Assembly (NCBI GenBank): GCA_012932295.1
Contig: JAAONU010000009.1
Coordinates: forward strand, 12,255,796-12,319,795
Direction of reading: 5' to 3'
DNA from: Cyclina sinensis
Lineage: Eukaryota > Mollusca > Bivalvia > Venerida > Veneridae
Length of the DNA: 64,000 bases
Shown here: piece after piece, positions 20,747 to 31,945 of the stretch
Layout of the letters: each line of letters starts with the position of its first letter
How positions within the stretch are numbered: the stretch's first letter is position 1
The notes under the pieces: generated by a model
What the model saw: only the letters and a program-made list of their open reading frames with translations
Databases searched by the model: none
What the model was told of the DNA's origin: nothing
Program-made: the position numbers and the translations under genes

Positions 20747-21950
20747 CAAGGGTTGTTCGAAAATAAATAGGATTGCGGCGATACCATTCTCATCTTTTAA
20801 TTTGCAAGTAACATACATCGAGACATGTCCTCTACATACAGTGAAAAAATCAATAAAATATGATAACAAATAACAGTTCTATGACAATGGCTAACAACAA
20901 ACTGTACGCAGCCCAGCGCACGAAAACAATATCATACATGACGTTTTCGGCATCGCACGCAACACGTACAACGTCATTGTTATTCTTTCGTCACGATACG
21001 ACTAACTACTGAACTGTTGTGTGATCTAATAGTTGCGGCATTAAGTTCTTGTAGCGAGAGGAAACGATGCCCCTTCAGCCGTGCCTTTATTGTTGGGAAT
21101 ATTGAAAAAACGAAGGGCGCCAGCTGCCCTGAATAGGAGGAATGTGAAACAGTGGCGTAGCCTAGCACCGCAACCTCAATGTCTCAGCAGCGTGTGAAGT
21201 GTAGGATGAAATGCTGGAGTGGAACACCAGGTCGCTTCTTCCTGAGAGCGTGCTCGAGATCACCCCGTATTCACACGGTGTCAGGACAATAGAATCGTGT
21301 CTTCGATCGTTTGAATGTCTTATTTAATTGAACTTCAGCCTAATCTTTGAAAAATCGACGCAGAAACCGTTGTTAAAAGGGATCGTAAAATTCCTTAACA
21401 GTTTGCGGCACCGAGCGGAATGGACCTTTATTGTGATTGAAACGAGTGATTACCTATATGTTTAACCGCGTTCGATCTCACAGCAATATGAACATTTACG
21501 AAACTGAAAATATCTATCAAACTAGAATTATTCACTTCTGTTGAACACAAAATTTCATCAATCATTGAACGATATTATTGGACAAGAAGAATCGAAATTT
21601 CATTACTTTATTCGAAACACGTCTTATGAAAGGAAATAAAAATATCATGATTTTAAAACATACCTTTTTCATACCCAACTCTTTAGTTAGAATTCAATGG
21701 AAAATTCTGACGCTGACATCGAAAACAGTAAAACATCTATATTCCACAGCGTCTCCGAAATTGACGTCAGCAACGTTCCGTCGATTTTCTTCCGCGTTCT
21801 TCCCTGTCTGTTACCTCATCTCCACCGTCTTAAAATCTTTTGTGCCAGCTAAAACGTGTGATCTGCTCACACTATTCTCGCCCTTCGTTAACTTGATTTG
21901 TTTCGAACGTCGAAGAAGGGTAACGCCCATAGGCTGACAAAATTTGACAA
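20747..21950 (-). pseudogene. mariner-family transposase relic
   Basis: Read on the minus strand, the pieces come in mariner order. They are: SRSHVLAGTKDFKTVEMR (helix-turn-helix region, about 21880-21830); ILTKELGMKKVC (about 21690-21655); FRSVPQTVKEFYDP (about 21415-21375); RKKRPGVPLQHFILHF (about 21247-21200); and ATVSHSSYSGQLAPFVFSIF then LKGHRFLSLQELNAA (about 21165-21030). The family has HHDNA and YSPDLAPxD here, but this copy has HFT and LAPFV, so the second and third catalytic aspartates are lost. Stops and frameshifts divide the frame. The 3' edge carries ACAAGGGTTGTTCGAAAATA-like sequence (about 20745-20770), which resembles a mariner terminal repeat. The partner end was not found. 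Confidence 0.85.
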
Positions 21951-22187
21951 GTTCTAACATTTTGTGCGCATTTAACGTTATCACTAGCCTCTTTCGCTTC
22001 TTGTTACATGAATAAAAGCAGACGACAAATGAATTAATAAATTACGAGAACAATGTCGACTTGATGCACTGCAAGTCACCATGGTCATTCAATAGCAAAA
22101 TTCACGCGTGTATAGTGTAGGAAAGATTTTCCAGTCGCCGTATATATGAACGAAAAATGAATACAGGACTCAATTTTTTGACTGCAA

Positions 22188-22463
22188 ATGTGTTTACATT
22201 GTATACGAGTATTGTTAAAATACTTTCTGAAATGGCACCTTAAACAAAGTCCCTATGACAAAGGGGCGTCTAAGAAGGGCACAACTGCTGAGACTGAGAT
22301 ACAAGCCGAGAGGCATGTTCCTGAGAACGACAACTACGACGATGTACCTGACGACGAAGAATTTTACATGAACATGATCGTGCAGTGTTTTGAGGACCGA
22401 CCCTACTTCTACGACATCGGTCATGAAAATTGGAACATCAAGAAGCTGAAGGATGCAAACTGA
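22188..22463 (+). CDS. Coding-like island, acidic tyrosine-rich C-terminus (unknown)
   Basis: I do not recognise this protein. From about 22247 to the TGA at 22463, the frame has codon use (GAC, AAC, TAC, ATC, CTG, AAG) much richer in third-position G/C than the AT-rich surroundings, as expected for real coding sequence. The peptide has a Lys/Glu stretch, then NDNYDDVPDDEEFYMNMIVQ, then CFEDRPYFYDIGHENWN and IKKLKDAN at the stop. Acidic runs with several tyrosines resemble the cytoplasmic tails of some receptors, but this is only a resemblance. The first ~20 codons look AT-rich and may not be coding; ACAAAG| near 22250 is a poor splice acceptor. It could be a terminal exon or a fragment copied from elsewhere. 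Confidence 0.4.
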   Translation: MCLHCIRVLLKYFLKWHLKQSPYDKGASKKGTTAETEIQAERHVPENDNYDDVPDDEEFYMNMIVQCFEDRPYFYDIGHENWNIKKLKDAN

Positions 22464-23356
22464 GGTACACAGCTCTGAGCCTGAGGGAAAGTATCTTCTT
22501 AATCAATAATCACACGAATCAATATACATACTCATCTGAAAATAGTTTGCTACCCTCAAGGTCGTCGCAAGGCCATGGTGTGACCGATATAAGGTGGCCG
22601 GGGATGACTGAAAAATATCATTGCGATGTGTCGAGAACTGCACGGGCACCTAGCGGCAACCTTGGGATAACTCTTCGAGGGCGGAACGAAAGTCCCGCGT
22701 CTTAACAATTTTCGTATGATATATTTTGGCAACATGCCGACCATAAATCGTGTTTGCTTTACGATATTAGCTATGCCCGTGCTTGCGCAATGTCAGCTAC
22801 GATATGTCTACAGGCTACGACATACGATTTGTAAAAAATTGTATATTTTTAATATAAATGGTAGGGGTTTCTGAACGCGATAAACCGTACGAAAATCTTA
22901 CGGCGACCGCCTGTCTCCGCACTGAAAGGGACATTATTTGTACAAGTGCTCAAGGATGACGCATTGTAACCATATAAAATTATTGTGTTGTTAGCATTTT
23001 GTGTAGTGTAATAAGAGGTGCTTCAACAGAAATCTCCACGTATACTCTTCATGTTAATATGACTGTCAGATCTTGACAGGGTAGTCCAATCTATACGTAC
23101 TCAGGTACCTCAATGGTATACACTGTCAATCATACACGATCTAGACAGGAGTTAAGTAATATTATTCATGTCCGTCTGTTAGGATTATTATAAAATTATA
23201 TTTAATTCAGTATTCGTGAGACTAAGAAGAGGAGACCTATATATGTGAGTCTTGGGGACGTGTCGGTCATAGGTCAGGACATACTTTTAGATGTCTGTCC
23301 CGTTAAGTTAGGCTGGATTTGGAACTTTAAAATATTTATGCAACGTAAAATCTAAG
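22464..23356. other. Unassigned, moderately GC-rich to AT-rich stretch
   Basis: 22540-22830 is more GC-rich than its neighbours and holds CTACGATATGTC and CTACGACATACGATT as close, partly inverted copies. Three overlapping short frames here (22215-22744) have no recognisable domain. Confidence 0.35.
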
Positions 23357-23566
23357 CTACAAACTATACATTAACATCATGAACACTGGACATTCAATAG
23401 CATAACAACAATATTCAATATGTTTAATAATCGATAAACTGTATGCAAAGTTTGGTGATTCGAAGTCTGCCATGATGGCTTTGCCGACTACACTACATGT
23501 CGTTACTTGCACTGCAAATGCAAAGCTCAGTAAAACTAGATAAGAATGGTTTGAAAGTTTGCTCAT
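23357..23566 (-). CDS. Candidate small secreted-type ORF (69 residues, unverified)
   Basis: The frame begins MSKLSNHSYLVLLSFAFAVQ and continues VTTCSVVGKA. That has the layout of a signal peptide: a short polar start, about 14 hydrophobic residues, and small residues near a possible cleavage site. The rest includes several Cys (CCYAIEC). No family is recognised, and no polyadenylation or splice context makes it convincing. A chance hydrophobic run is quite possible. Confidence 0.15.
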   Translation of the reverse strand: MSKLSNHSYLVLLSFAFAVQVTTCSVVGKAIMADFESPNFAYSLSIIKHIEYCCYAIECPVFMMLMYSL

Positions 23567-24170
23567 TTGAGTGTTTAAAGTAGCTTGATATGTCTGTTAT
23601 GAGAACTGTTCGCAGACCGCATGAGGTACGATCAGTCCTGTCCGCGTATATAATTGTAACCACAAAGCCGGTCCGCTTTATTAAAATTAAACTGGTTGTG
23701 CGACTGCGCCGTGGTTGATCGATATTATTTTTTAAAGCATACTTACAAATACTAAAACGCTCGCCTTGATATAGAATTTTTTTAATGTTACATAATTTAA
23801 CGCTTTTGAAACTATTCCTTATTTCGTTTAAATATACATGAACATGAATAACTGACATGGTGCGGAAAAATTGAAAAGCGAAACGTCTTAGGGTTTTCAT
23901 TCCGTACCGTTTTTATTAACCGTATATTGTCTGCATGTAGTCCCAGCTGTCTTTGTGAAGATAATTATAAAAAAAATCTTAAAATTGTCTTCATAAAACT
24001 TATTCTAACGTCTTCCTAGGGCAAAAATCATTAAAATGGGAGTTTTGAAAATTGAATCATAAACTGTATAGGAAAATACTCCCAAGGCTTTCGAGATTTG
24101 TTTTCAAGAGAAATTGAAAAACAACTTAAATTTGAAGATTCAATAAATCATTTTAGATAGTTCAAGCGTC
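23567..24170. other. Gene-free AT-rich stretch
   Basis: A 135-residue minus frame covers 23493-23900 but shows no known motif and has mixed composition. I do not call it. Confidence 0.4.
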
Positions 24171-24352
24171 GCTTGGCTTGCCAGTGTTTAATTACTTGGT
24201 TTGTCAGTGTTTAAGTCACTTGGTTTGCCAGTGTTTAAGTCATTTGGTTTGCCAGTGTTTAAGTCAGTTTGCCATTGTTTAGGCACTTGGTTTGCCAGTG
24301 TTTAAGTCACTTAGTTTGCCAGTATTTAAGTCACTTGGCTTGCCAGTGTTTA
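24171..24352. repeat. 24-bp minisatellite
   Basis: The unit GTCACTTGGTTTGCCAGTGT plus TTAA recurs about 7-8 times with substitutions and short deletions. Confidence 0.9.
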
Positions 24353-25184
24353 ATCATGTTGGTTTTAATGATCTTGTTCGGAAAACCTTTGAATTTGTTC
24401 ATATCCTGTTATTTTGAGACATCCATTGACAGTGACTACATAGTTGTTTATACTTCAGTTGTTTTCGTATCTATCTTTCCTTTTATAAGCTGCTGAAATA
24501 TATCTTTTATATTGATATATAAATTGAATATGTTAACTGTTCCGTAAATCAGCTTACTCAGTCAGTTTGAAGCATACGTTTAGACACATGGATATGTATC
24601 GCTGATGGCAGCAGACAGGCTTCCAGACGTGTCACACTAGATTTAGTAAAAATAACATTGTTGTTGTTTACAGGGCTTAATAGTGTTAAAAAGTGTTTTA
24701 CGTGTAAGCTACCCAGACGTTTTACCCGGCTCAATTCCATCATTTCTATATTTCTATCGATTGGAAGTATTTGGAAAAAGTACGACACTCTGAGAGACAA
24801 ACGGGGTACCTCTAGAAAGCACGAAATGGTCGTTATTGTATTGTATTGACAAAACAAAATGACTAGCCGGAAAGTGAAGAAAGGGCTTACTTGCTGAAAA
24901 AGTCAGACTTCCGCGGCCATGTTTCCGTGGTACCTATCATTTTTGATCACGTGATTCCCAGCCCTTGGTGTATATACAATGTATAATTCCTTTTTCTAAA
25001 AGGTTTATGTATCATTTTCATTCATTCTGATTTATTCTGGGCGAAAAACTATTATCAGGGTAAGTACTGTAAACAGTTAACTGAGTTTACTTAGAAGAAA
25101 AATTTCTGAGATGTCTTTTCTAACCATTGCCAGATTGAATACTAAATAGTTAACGTTTTCAACGTTATTGAGCTGAACCATTTA
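24353..25184. other. Gene-free stretch
   Basis: Overlapping frames on opposite strands at 24558-24857 show no domain. TTGATCACGTGATTCCC at about 24943 holds an E-box-like CACGTG. No repeat boundary is seen. Confidence 0.4.
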
Positions 25185-25799
25185 TTTATCCTTCCGCCTG
25201 ATATTACAAATGGCCTTCGTCCGTGCGTCCGTCCGTGCGTCCGTCCCAATTTTGTCCGGAGCATAACTCCAAAAGTACTTGAGCGTTCTTCTTCAAACTT
25301 CATACACTGAAAGAGCACATTGGGTGGAAGTGCACTGTGTAAGAACAAAACCTCTATCTTGCCCATTTTAGGGTTATCCCCCTTTATCAGATTTACTTTA
25401 AAAACATTATCCAAAGCATAACTCAAAAAGTACTTGAAGGATTTACTTCAAACTTAATACACTGACAGAACACATTAGTAGAAAGTGCAATTTGCAAGAA
25501 CAATAACTATATCTTGCCTATTTTTAGAGTTATTCCCCTTTATCAGATTTACTTAAAAAGTTTTGTCCAGAGCATTGCTCCAAAAGTATTTGGGGGATTT
25601 ACTTCAAACTTAATACACTGACATAGCACATTAGTAGGAAGTGCAGTGTCAAGAACAATAACTCTACCTTGCCTATTTATGAATGATTTTCTTTAAACTG
25701 CATTTGCGCATTATAACATTTAGCTTTTGAAAGTACAACCTTCGGGTAACTTCTTCCCGGCAGGGGAATTAACCATGTGTAACATGGCTCTTGTGTTGT
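25185..25799 (+). mobile_element. Short CCGCC-type tandem-unit element with CTCTTGT end
   Basis: The left end TATCCTTCCGCCTGATATTACA is a decayed form of the terminus at 9372. It is followed by GTCCGTGCGTCCGTCCGTGC and about three ~155-bp units ('GTCCGGAGCATAACTCC', 'TTCAAACTTCATACACTGA', 'ATAACTCTACCTTGCC'). The right end is CCATGTGTAACATGGCTCTTG then T: a CCATGT/ACATGG stem just before CTCTTGT. This small copy shows the whole architecture in 0.6 kb. Confidence 0.75.
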
Positions 25800-25964
25800 C
25801 ACGGTCTTTTTTTACTAGTTTGTTGTCTTATAACATAAGTTGAAAGTACAACAGCTTAAAAGCAAAATAAGCAAACCCTCACTAAATTGGATAGTAGTTT
25901 AGATAATACTTTTTATATATTTCCAGTGAAACTAAGTGAGCCTGACTTATTAAATTAAATGCGA
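25800..25964. other. Short spacer
   Basis: AT-rich; nothing recognised. Confidence 0.4.
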
Positions 25965-26925
25965 TATACCGTTCGGTGTCCCACACAAGCGAAAATAGAC
26001 TGCATACTCAACACCTTTCGATGTCCAACATAAAAGCAATAGACTGCAAAATCAATACCAACTGGTGTCCCACACAAACGAAATAAACTGCATAATCAAT
26101 ACCGTTCGGTGTTTGTCACACGTGCAAATAAACTGCATTATCAATACCCAAGTCCCGCACATTCTAAAATAGACTGGATAATCAATACCATATGGTGTCC
26201 CACACACATGCGCAAAAAGACTGCATGATTAAAACTAACAGCATGTTCAAAACCAAATGGAGTCCCAAAACATCACAAATAAATAGACATGATCAATACA
26301 TTTCGATGTCCCACACAAGCGCAAATAGACTGCAAAATCAATATCAATTGGAGTCCCACACAGTCACAAAAAGACCGCATGATCAATATCATTGGGTTTC
26401 CCACACAAAGACGCAAACCGACTGCATGATCAATACCAATTATAGCTCAAACAAGCACAAAAAACTGCATTATCAAAAACCATTCAGTGTCCTACACAAC
26501 GCAAATAGCCTGCATAGTCAATACGTTCAAAATCCCAAACAATCACATATAGACTGCATTATGTATGCCATTCGGTGTCCCACACAAACACAAAAAGACT
26601 GCATAATCAATAACAATTGGAGTATCACACCGCCAAAGTAGACTGCATAACCGATACCATTTGCCGTCATTTTCAAAAACGAATATATTGATCAATACCA
26701 TTCGATTTCTAAAACAAGCGCAAATAGACTGCATGATCAATACTATTCGGTGTCTAACATTAAAGCAATAGACTGCATGATCTATTCCATTCAGTGTCCC
26801 ACAAAAGCACAAATACACTGCATAATCAACACCATCCGGTGTCCCACACAACCACAAATACAACACCATCCAGTGTCCCACACAAGCACAAATACAACAC
26901 CATCCGGTGTCCAACACAACCACAA
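25965..26925. repeat. ~45-bp minisatellite, about 20 diverged copies
   Basis: The unit resembles GACTGCATAATCAATACCAT plus TCGGTGTCCCACACAAGCGC plus AAATA. Copies differ by substitutions and small indels, so the array is old. Long frames on both strands (26192-26641, 26543-26959) arise because the unit length is a multiple of three; they are not genes. Confidence 0.9.
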
Positions 26926-27975
26926 ATCTTGAAAGAATTCCAATCGAACGATCTATCACTCCACCTGTCTTGAAAAAATTCCCATCGAAAGATCACCCAC
27001 CAGTCTTGAAAGAATTCCCATCGAACGATCTATCACTCCACCAGTCTTGAAAGAATTCCCATCGAACGATCACCCACCAGTCTTGAAAGAATTCCCATCG
27101 AACGATTACTCACTCCATCAGTTCTGAAAGAATTCCAATCGAACGATCACTCACTCCACCAGTCTTGAAAGAAATCCCATCGAACGATCACTCACTCCAC
27201 CAGTCTTGAAAGAATTTCCATCGAACGATCACACAATCAACCAGTCTTGAAAAAATTCCCATTGAACGATCACTCACTCCACCTGTCTTGAAAGAATTCC
27301 AATCGAACGATTACTCACTCCATCAGTTCTGAAAGAATTCCCATCGAACGATCACTCACTCCACCAGTCTATAAAGAATTCCCATCGACCAATCACTCAC
27401 TCCACCTGTCTTGAAAGAATTCCCATCGAACGATCATTCACTCCATCAGTCTTGAAAGAATTGCCATCGAACGATCACTCACTCCATCAGTCTTGAAAGA
27501 ATTCCCATCGAACGATCACTCACTCTACCAATCTTGAAAGAATTCCCATCGAACGATCACTCATTCCACCAGTCTTGAAAGAAATCCATTCTTTTTTTTT
27601 ACTCACTCAGCCAGTCTTGAAAGAAATCCGGCAATCCTGAAAGAAATGCCATCTAATGTTCACTCACTCCACCAGTCTTGAAACTAATCATATCTGATGT
27701 CCCAACACTCCGTGAATCTTGAAACAAATCAAATCTTATGTTCACTCACTCCGCCAATCTGGAAAGAAATCCGATTTAATGTTCATCTTATGTTCAACCC
27801 GTCAATCCTGAAAGAAATCCCATATAATGTTCAATCAATCCAATCCAACAAATCAAATCTAACGTCCACACAACCCAACAATCTTGAAACAAACCCCATC
27901 TGATGTTCACTCACTCATCCAATCTTGAAAGAAATCCCATCTAATGTTCACTCACTCTGTCAATTATGAAAGAAA
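26926..27975. repeat. 41-bp minisatellite, about 24 copies, with a 33-bp short form
   Basis: The unit is GATCACTCACTCCACCAGTC plus TTGAAAGAATTCCCATCGAA plus C. Some copies (near 26990 and 27070) lack the 8-bp CACTCACT part. The array is most regular at 27000-27580 and decays towards 27975. It directly abuts the unrelated 45-bp array. Confidence 0.9.
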
Positions 27976-28371
27976 TTACATGTACATCTAACTTTCACTT
28001 GATGAAATAAATTTCGTATTATGCTTTTTTAAAGTTATATTATACATTGAAAATATTGGCATATAATGAAAGGAAGACGTTTGGTTAAGGACGCTGGAAT
28101 AATATAAAAACAATTTCATAAATTTATCAACGTAGCCTAAAACTGGCTTGAATTAATTTCATTCATAAACTGATCTGAAAATTTAAGCAGTTTTTAAAAA
28201 ATACCGTAGTCATCGAATCCAAATTTTCATTTATTTGCCATGTTCAAATAGCTGTATAATAATCAAAGTATAATAAGAATATAAAAATCTGTCTTATTCT
28301 GTACGAGGTAAAATTTCAAAACAAAACCTAAATCTGAAAAGCAAAAACTAAAGGAAAAAAATAAAGTGACT
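27976..28371. other. Gene-free AT-rich stretch
   Basis: Nothing recognised. Confidence 0.4.
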
Positions 28372-28450
28372 CGAATGGGGATCAACCCACGGCCATCGGA
28401 TCTGAGAGATCGCCTAAGTTACACCCTCTCCCCGCAGTCCCACGCGACTC
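28372..28450 (-). mobile_element. tRNA-like head of a decayed SINE
   Basis: On the minus strand, GTGGGTTGATCCCCATTCGA (about 28390-28372) is a B-box-like T-arm. Upstream GGGTGTAACTTAGGCGATC sits about where an A box should be but matches poorly. No intact clover-leaf can be drawn, so I do not call a tRNA gene. Confidence 0.4.
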
Positions 28451-28845
28451 CACAACTACTTTTACCTGTTTGTAGCTCATAATACGACCTGTAATATGGC
28501 GTAAAACCAGCACATTGTACAGGTGTTTGGTTATTTCTTGAAATAATATTGTATCCATGTTCCTGCAGTCAAAATGCGCCTTTTTAATGGCTGCTGAATG
28601 GTGCACACAACTTTTAATTAGTGATCAGCCATTTAAACCTAAAACTTTAACCGTGCCATTTTATCCTGTGCAGTATCAATTAATTAACATGTCTACTGTG
28701 TTTGCCTTAATTGACTGATGGCAGAAGACAAGCATTTTTAGAAAGCTAGCATGCCCGTTGAGAAAGTAAATCCAGCATAAAGTTTATATAAAACGGTATA
28801 ATACTTGCTGGTGTATACATGTTTATAATGAACTCTCAGTTTTTA

Positions 28846-30915
28846 GAAGGGAAAGCTTCTAAAGCTGCAACTAGATTTTGTAGTAACAATAACATGATCG
28901 CCTCTTATTCATACCTTCGCGTTGAAAAATAGTGCCACAGGTTGTATGGGTTTTCATTGCAATTTTGATAAAAGTGCTTTGAATGAAGCCATAAAGAATG
29001 TAAGGATTGAAACATTTCAATGAAAACGTTGTTTCATCGTGACCATGTTTTACCTTAAATTAATTTCATGCCACATTTCCTGTACAAAAGATAAGATCCA
29101 GTCTGAAACTATTAATACCTCAAAAAAGTATCTGATAAAATAGGGCTTTTTATGCAACCTTACTTCATGTAAGGTAGGATGTATGTGTCACATAAACTTG
29201 TCACAAGAGGTTATTCTACATAGTCATTATGTAGGTCTAGGACAAATCGAAGTAGACTGATATCCAAAGTACATCTAGTAAAACAGCACTGAATGTTTTG
29301 AACATGGTCATGGAGTCAAGAAATTAGTGTCTGTTAACTTCTGTGTTGTCAGTAAAATTGCATTTGAGGCCACAATATATATTTGCAGTATTATTTTTAT
29401 ACATTTCAGATATTTATCTACTGTTTTCACATTTTAATTATTTGCTCACATGAGTTTGTTACTTTTTATGAACAGTTTACTTACATAAAATATATATTTG
29501 ATTTCTGTGTTGCTCTTGACTTGGATATAAGCAGTTGTCAAGTATCTCAGTTTAATAGAGATCACCATGGTATTTCCCCTATTTTAGCTTATCTGTTTCG
29601 AAGAAAAAATCGAGCTGTTTGATCGCTAGGTCGTCTTCATTGTCGTGCAAAATCTTTGATGTAGCCCGTTACTGAAACCCTAAAAGGTATCACCACAAAA
29701 CTTGGAATACTAATTTGTAATGAAAAGGTGAGTTGTAAGACAATAGGCATTCTGTATTCTGAAATATATTTTTGGAATTAAGCCCCTTTTTAACTTAGAA
29801 TTTTTGTCAAAATTGGTTATTAAGTGGAATGATTTCAAATTTGTCAAAGTTAACAATATGAAACTTGGAATATTTGCTTATTATGACAGGAAACAGTTTT
29901 AAGACAAGGAGTATTACTCTGAAACCTGTTTTTAGAGTTCTGCCCCATTTCAACTTGAATTTTTTGTTGAAACTGGTTATTGATACAGAAATTTTTGAAA
30001 ACTATCTAAAATATTGTACTCATTCTTGGCATACTTGCTACTGGGGACAGCATACTTGCTACTGGGGACAAGGCACATCTGTACCACAAGGGACATTTAT
30101 ACTAAGTGATCAGTGTTTCTAGAGCTTTGCCTTTTTTTCAGATGGAAAATAATAAAACTTTTGTATAAATACTAATATCTTGATTATTCACAATCACAAA
30201 GCTATTCATCTTAAGTGAAGTACTTAGCAGCAATTATTAAATAGCACCATTACACTCTTGAAGTTACTTTTATTAAGTCGTTGTTCTTAACACACGAGCC
30301 TTTGCACTGCATACGATGCTCTTATTAGAGTCTCAAATGACCATAGTGTCTCCCGTCACATCTGTACGTCATAACTCAGAAAATACTTGAGGGATTTAGT
30401 TTATACTTTATACAATGGTCACACTTAAGTGACAAGGATGTCCGAACAATGACTCTACCTTGGTTCATTTTTGAATTATCTCCATTACTTTTATGTTGAA
30501 ATTATGCTTTTCTATAGCATATCTAAAAAGCAATTGAAGGAACTGATATTATTCTTATCATATGGGTGCAGTGACAATTTGGTTTGATTGGGGTTTAACG
30601 CCAGTTTAACAGCTAAGGTCATATCCCGGCGTTCAGTCCACCAAACCAGTGTTCCTGGGTAACCAACCAGTTAACTAACCAATTTCTCCGCAAATGACTG
30701 ACTACTTCCTCACTTGCTATAGAGGTGAGGGACAAATGACCTATAGATCAATTATCTCAGAGAAATTTTGCCGGCCCTGATGGGGATTGAACTGGGATCG
30801 TGAAGATTGACAATCCGATGCTCTATCGATTGAGCTAGCCGGGCCGGCTGGGTACAAAGAACAATCTTCACACATTTTAACTTTCGCTTCTGACAGTACT
30901 GTCTGTGCTTTGATA
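28846..30915. other. Segment interrupting dispersed repeat copy 1
   Basis: Absent from copy 2 of the surrounding repeat. It contains a ~165-bp tandem unit at 29640-30120 ('CAAAACTTGGAATACT', 'TAAGCCCCTTTTTAACTTAG'), a decayed member of the 156-bp family at about 30340-30560 ('CATAACTCAGAAAATACTTG', 'ATGACTCTACCTTGG'), and a SINE. No terminal repeats or target duplication were seen at its edges, so it may be several insertions, or copy 2 may carry a deletion. The frames at 29383-30122 have no known domains. Confidence 0.55.
30575..30853 (-). mobile_element. tRNA-derived SINE, second family
   Basis: Minus strand: GCCCGGCTAGCTCAATCGAT then AGAGCATCGGATTGTCAATC gives a clear A box and an anticodon loop TTGTCAA. 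CCCAGTTCAATCCCCATC is a B box. The tail is GGCGTTAAACCCCAATCAAA at 30575-30600, a SINE tail I know from bivalve sequences. The anticodon and T stems do not pair fully, so it is a SINE and not a functional tRNA. It shares no central motif with the SINEs at 1121 and 20215. Confidence 0.8.
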
Positions 30916-31490
30916 ATTACACGCTAAAAATTGCATCAAAAAATATTGAATAACATTGCCAAACTGTGACGTGCCGAACCACTGTATTGGACAAAACCAG
31001 TAAGTACAGGAAGACGTAATGATTTTGTCGATTTGATTTAGTTGAAGTCGATTTAGTCCATTTCTTGTTGTTTTTTTTTATTTGAAAACAGTCTCTGAAC
31101 TGCAATTTTATCAATTCATTCTTTTCACAATTTTACACATCTATACGACTTTACACATCTATATATATTTCGCAATGACAATGGCAGAAAACACCTTGGG
31201 ACAACATTTTAATTCTAAAATAAAGACCTTATCACTTGCCCTATTTTCGCATGTTGCAACAAAATGTCTGTGCACTGTGATTTTATGTAATGTTTGTCTC
31301 ATGAGTTTTACGAAGCCCCAAGACCGGGGGCAGCCAACTGAACGACTTTCTTTTTTTATAATGGAAGTTTCAAAAACATCTCTTTGTATTGTCAGTTTAT
31401 GCATTTTTCTACATTTTTTCATGATCTTCCTATATTTACATAAGAGAACTAATGCAAAAATAATTTTAAAGACGATTTCTACAGTTTAAT

Positions 31491-31881
31491 TTCCACATTC
31501 AGATTCTTTCGATTTTAATATGTTTTATTTAATATTTCATGCGAAACAAAATGCAGCAAAGAAATACTTATGTTACCATATTTCTTTTTTAATCATTTGC
31601 TGGTTGCCATGCTAATAAAGCAAAATTCGAAAAATCTCTATAAAAAAGTTGCATGAACAATGTTCAGTGAGAGAGCTAATGTTATGATTTATGCATAGCA
31701 CACATACGCACAACGTTATTCCCTTATTTAAATGAGCAATACAAACTGATCTAAAACTGATTTTCAAAATGTAATGAAAAAAGCATCTTTTCTTTTATTT
31801 TACAAAATATTCCTACATTCAGATTTTTTTCTACAAATCATATTTAGGTTCACATCATTGAAGATATGATTAAAAGAAGAT
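31491..31881. other. Gene-free AT-rich stretch
   Basis: Nothing recognised. Confidence 0.4.
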
Positions 31882-31945
31882 AGGTCACCAGTCTACTTTT
31901 ACAGGTCACCAGTCTACTTTTACAGGTCACCAGTCTACTTTTACA
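31882..31945. repeat. 21-bp unit, three exact copies
   Basis: AGGTCACCAGTCTACTTTTA plus C, repeated three times without a mismatch. Confidence 0.95.

Larger units (their letters stand above)
28735..31490 (+). repeat. Dispersed repeat, copy 1, split by ~2.07 kb
   Basis: 28735-28845 and 30916-31490 together match 55845-56612, which is continuous. Shared phrases include AAGCTAGCAT, ATGAAGTTTATATA-like, TGTATACATRTGTATAATG, TTACACGCTAARAATTGCAT, GACGTRCCGAAC, GGACAAAACCAGTRMG, and ATTTTATGyAATrTTTGTCT plus CATGAGTTTTAC. In copy 2 the junction reads CACAGTTTTTATTACACGC. In copy 1 the two halves stop at CTCAGTTTTT (28844) and resume at ATTACACGC (30916). The frames at 31082-31489 (plus) and 31159-31422 (minus) lie in it and are not conserved as an open frame in copy 2. 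Confidence 0.8.

Noticed and set aside
21578..21937. 119-residue plus-strand ORF
   Set aside because: It is antisense to the mariner N-terminal half, which is recognisable on the other strand.
24943..24960. E-box/promoter at GATCACGTGATT
   Set aside because: A single palindrome with no nearby coding start; common by chance.
26192..26959. Long opposed ORFs of 149 and 138 residues
   Set aside because: Translations of the ~45-bp array; both strands are open over the same repeat.
30780..30853. tRNA gene (Asp-like anticodon GTC) on the minus strand
   Set aside because: The anticodon and T stems do not pair and a SINE tail follows; it is a SINE head.
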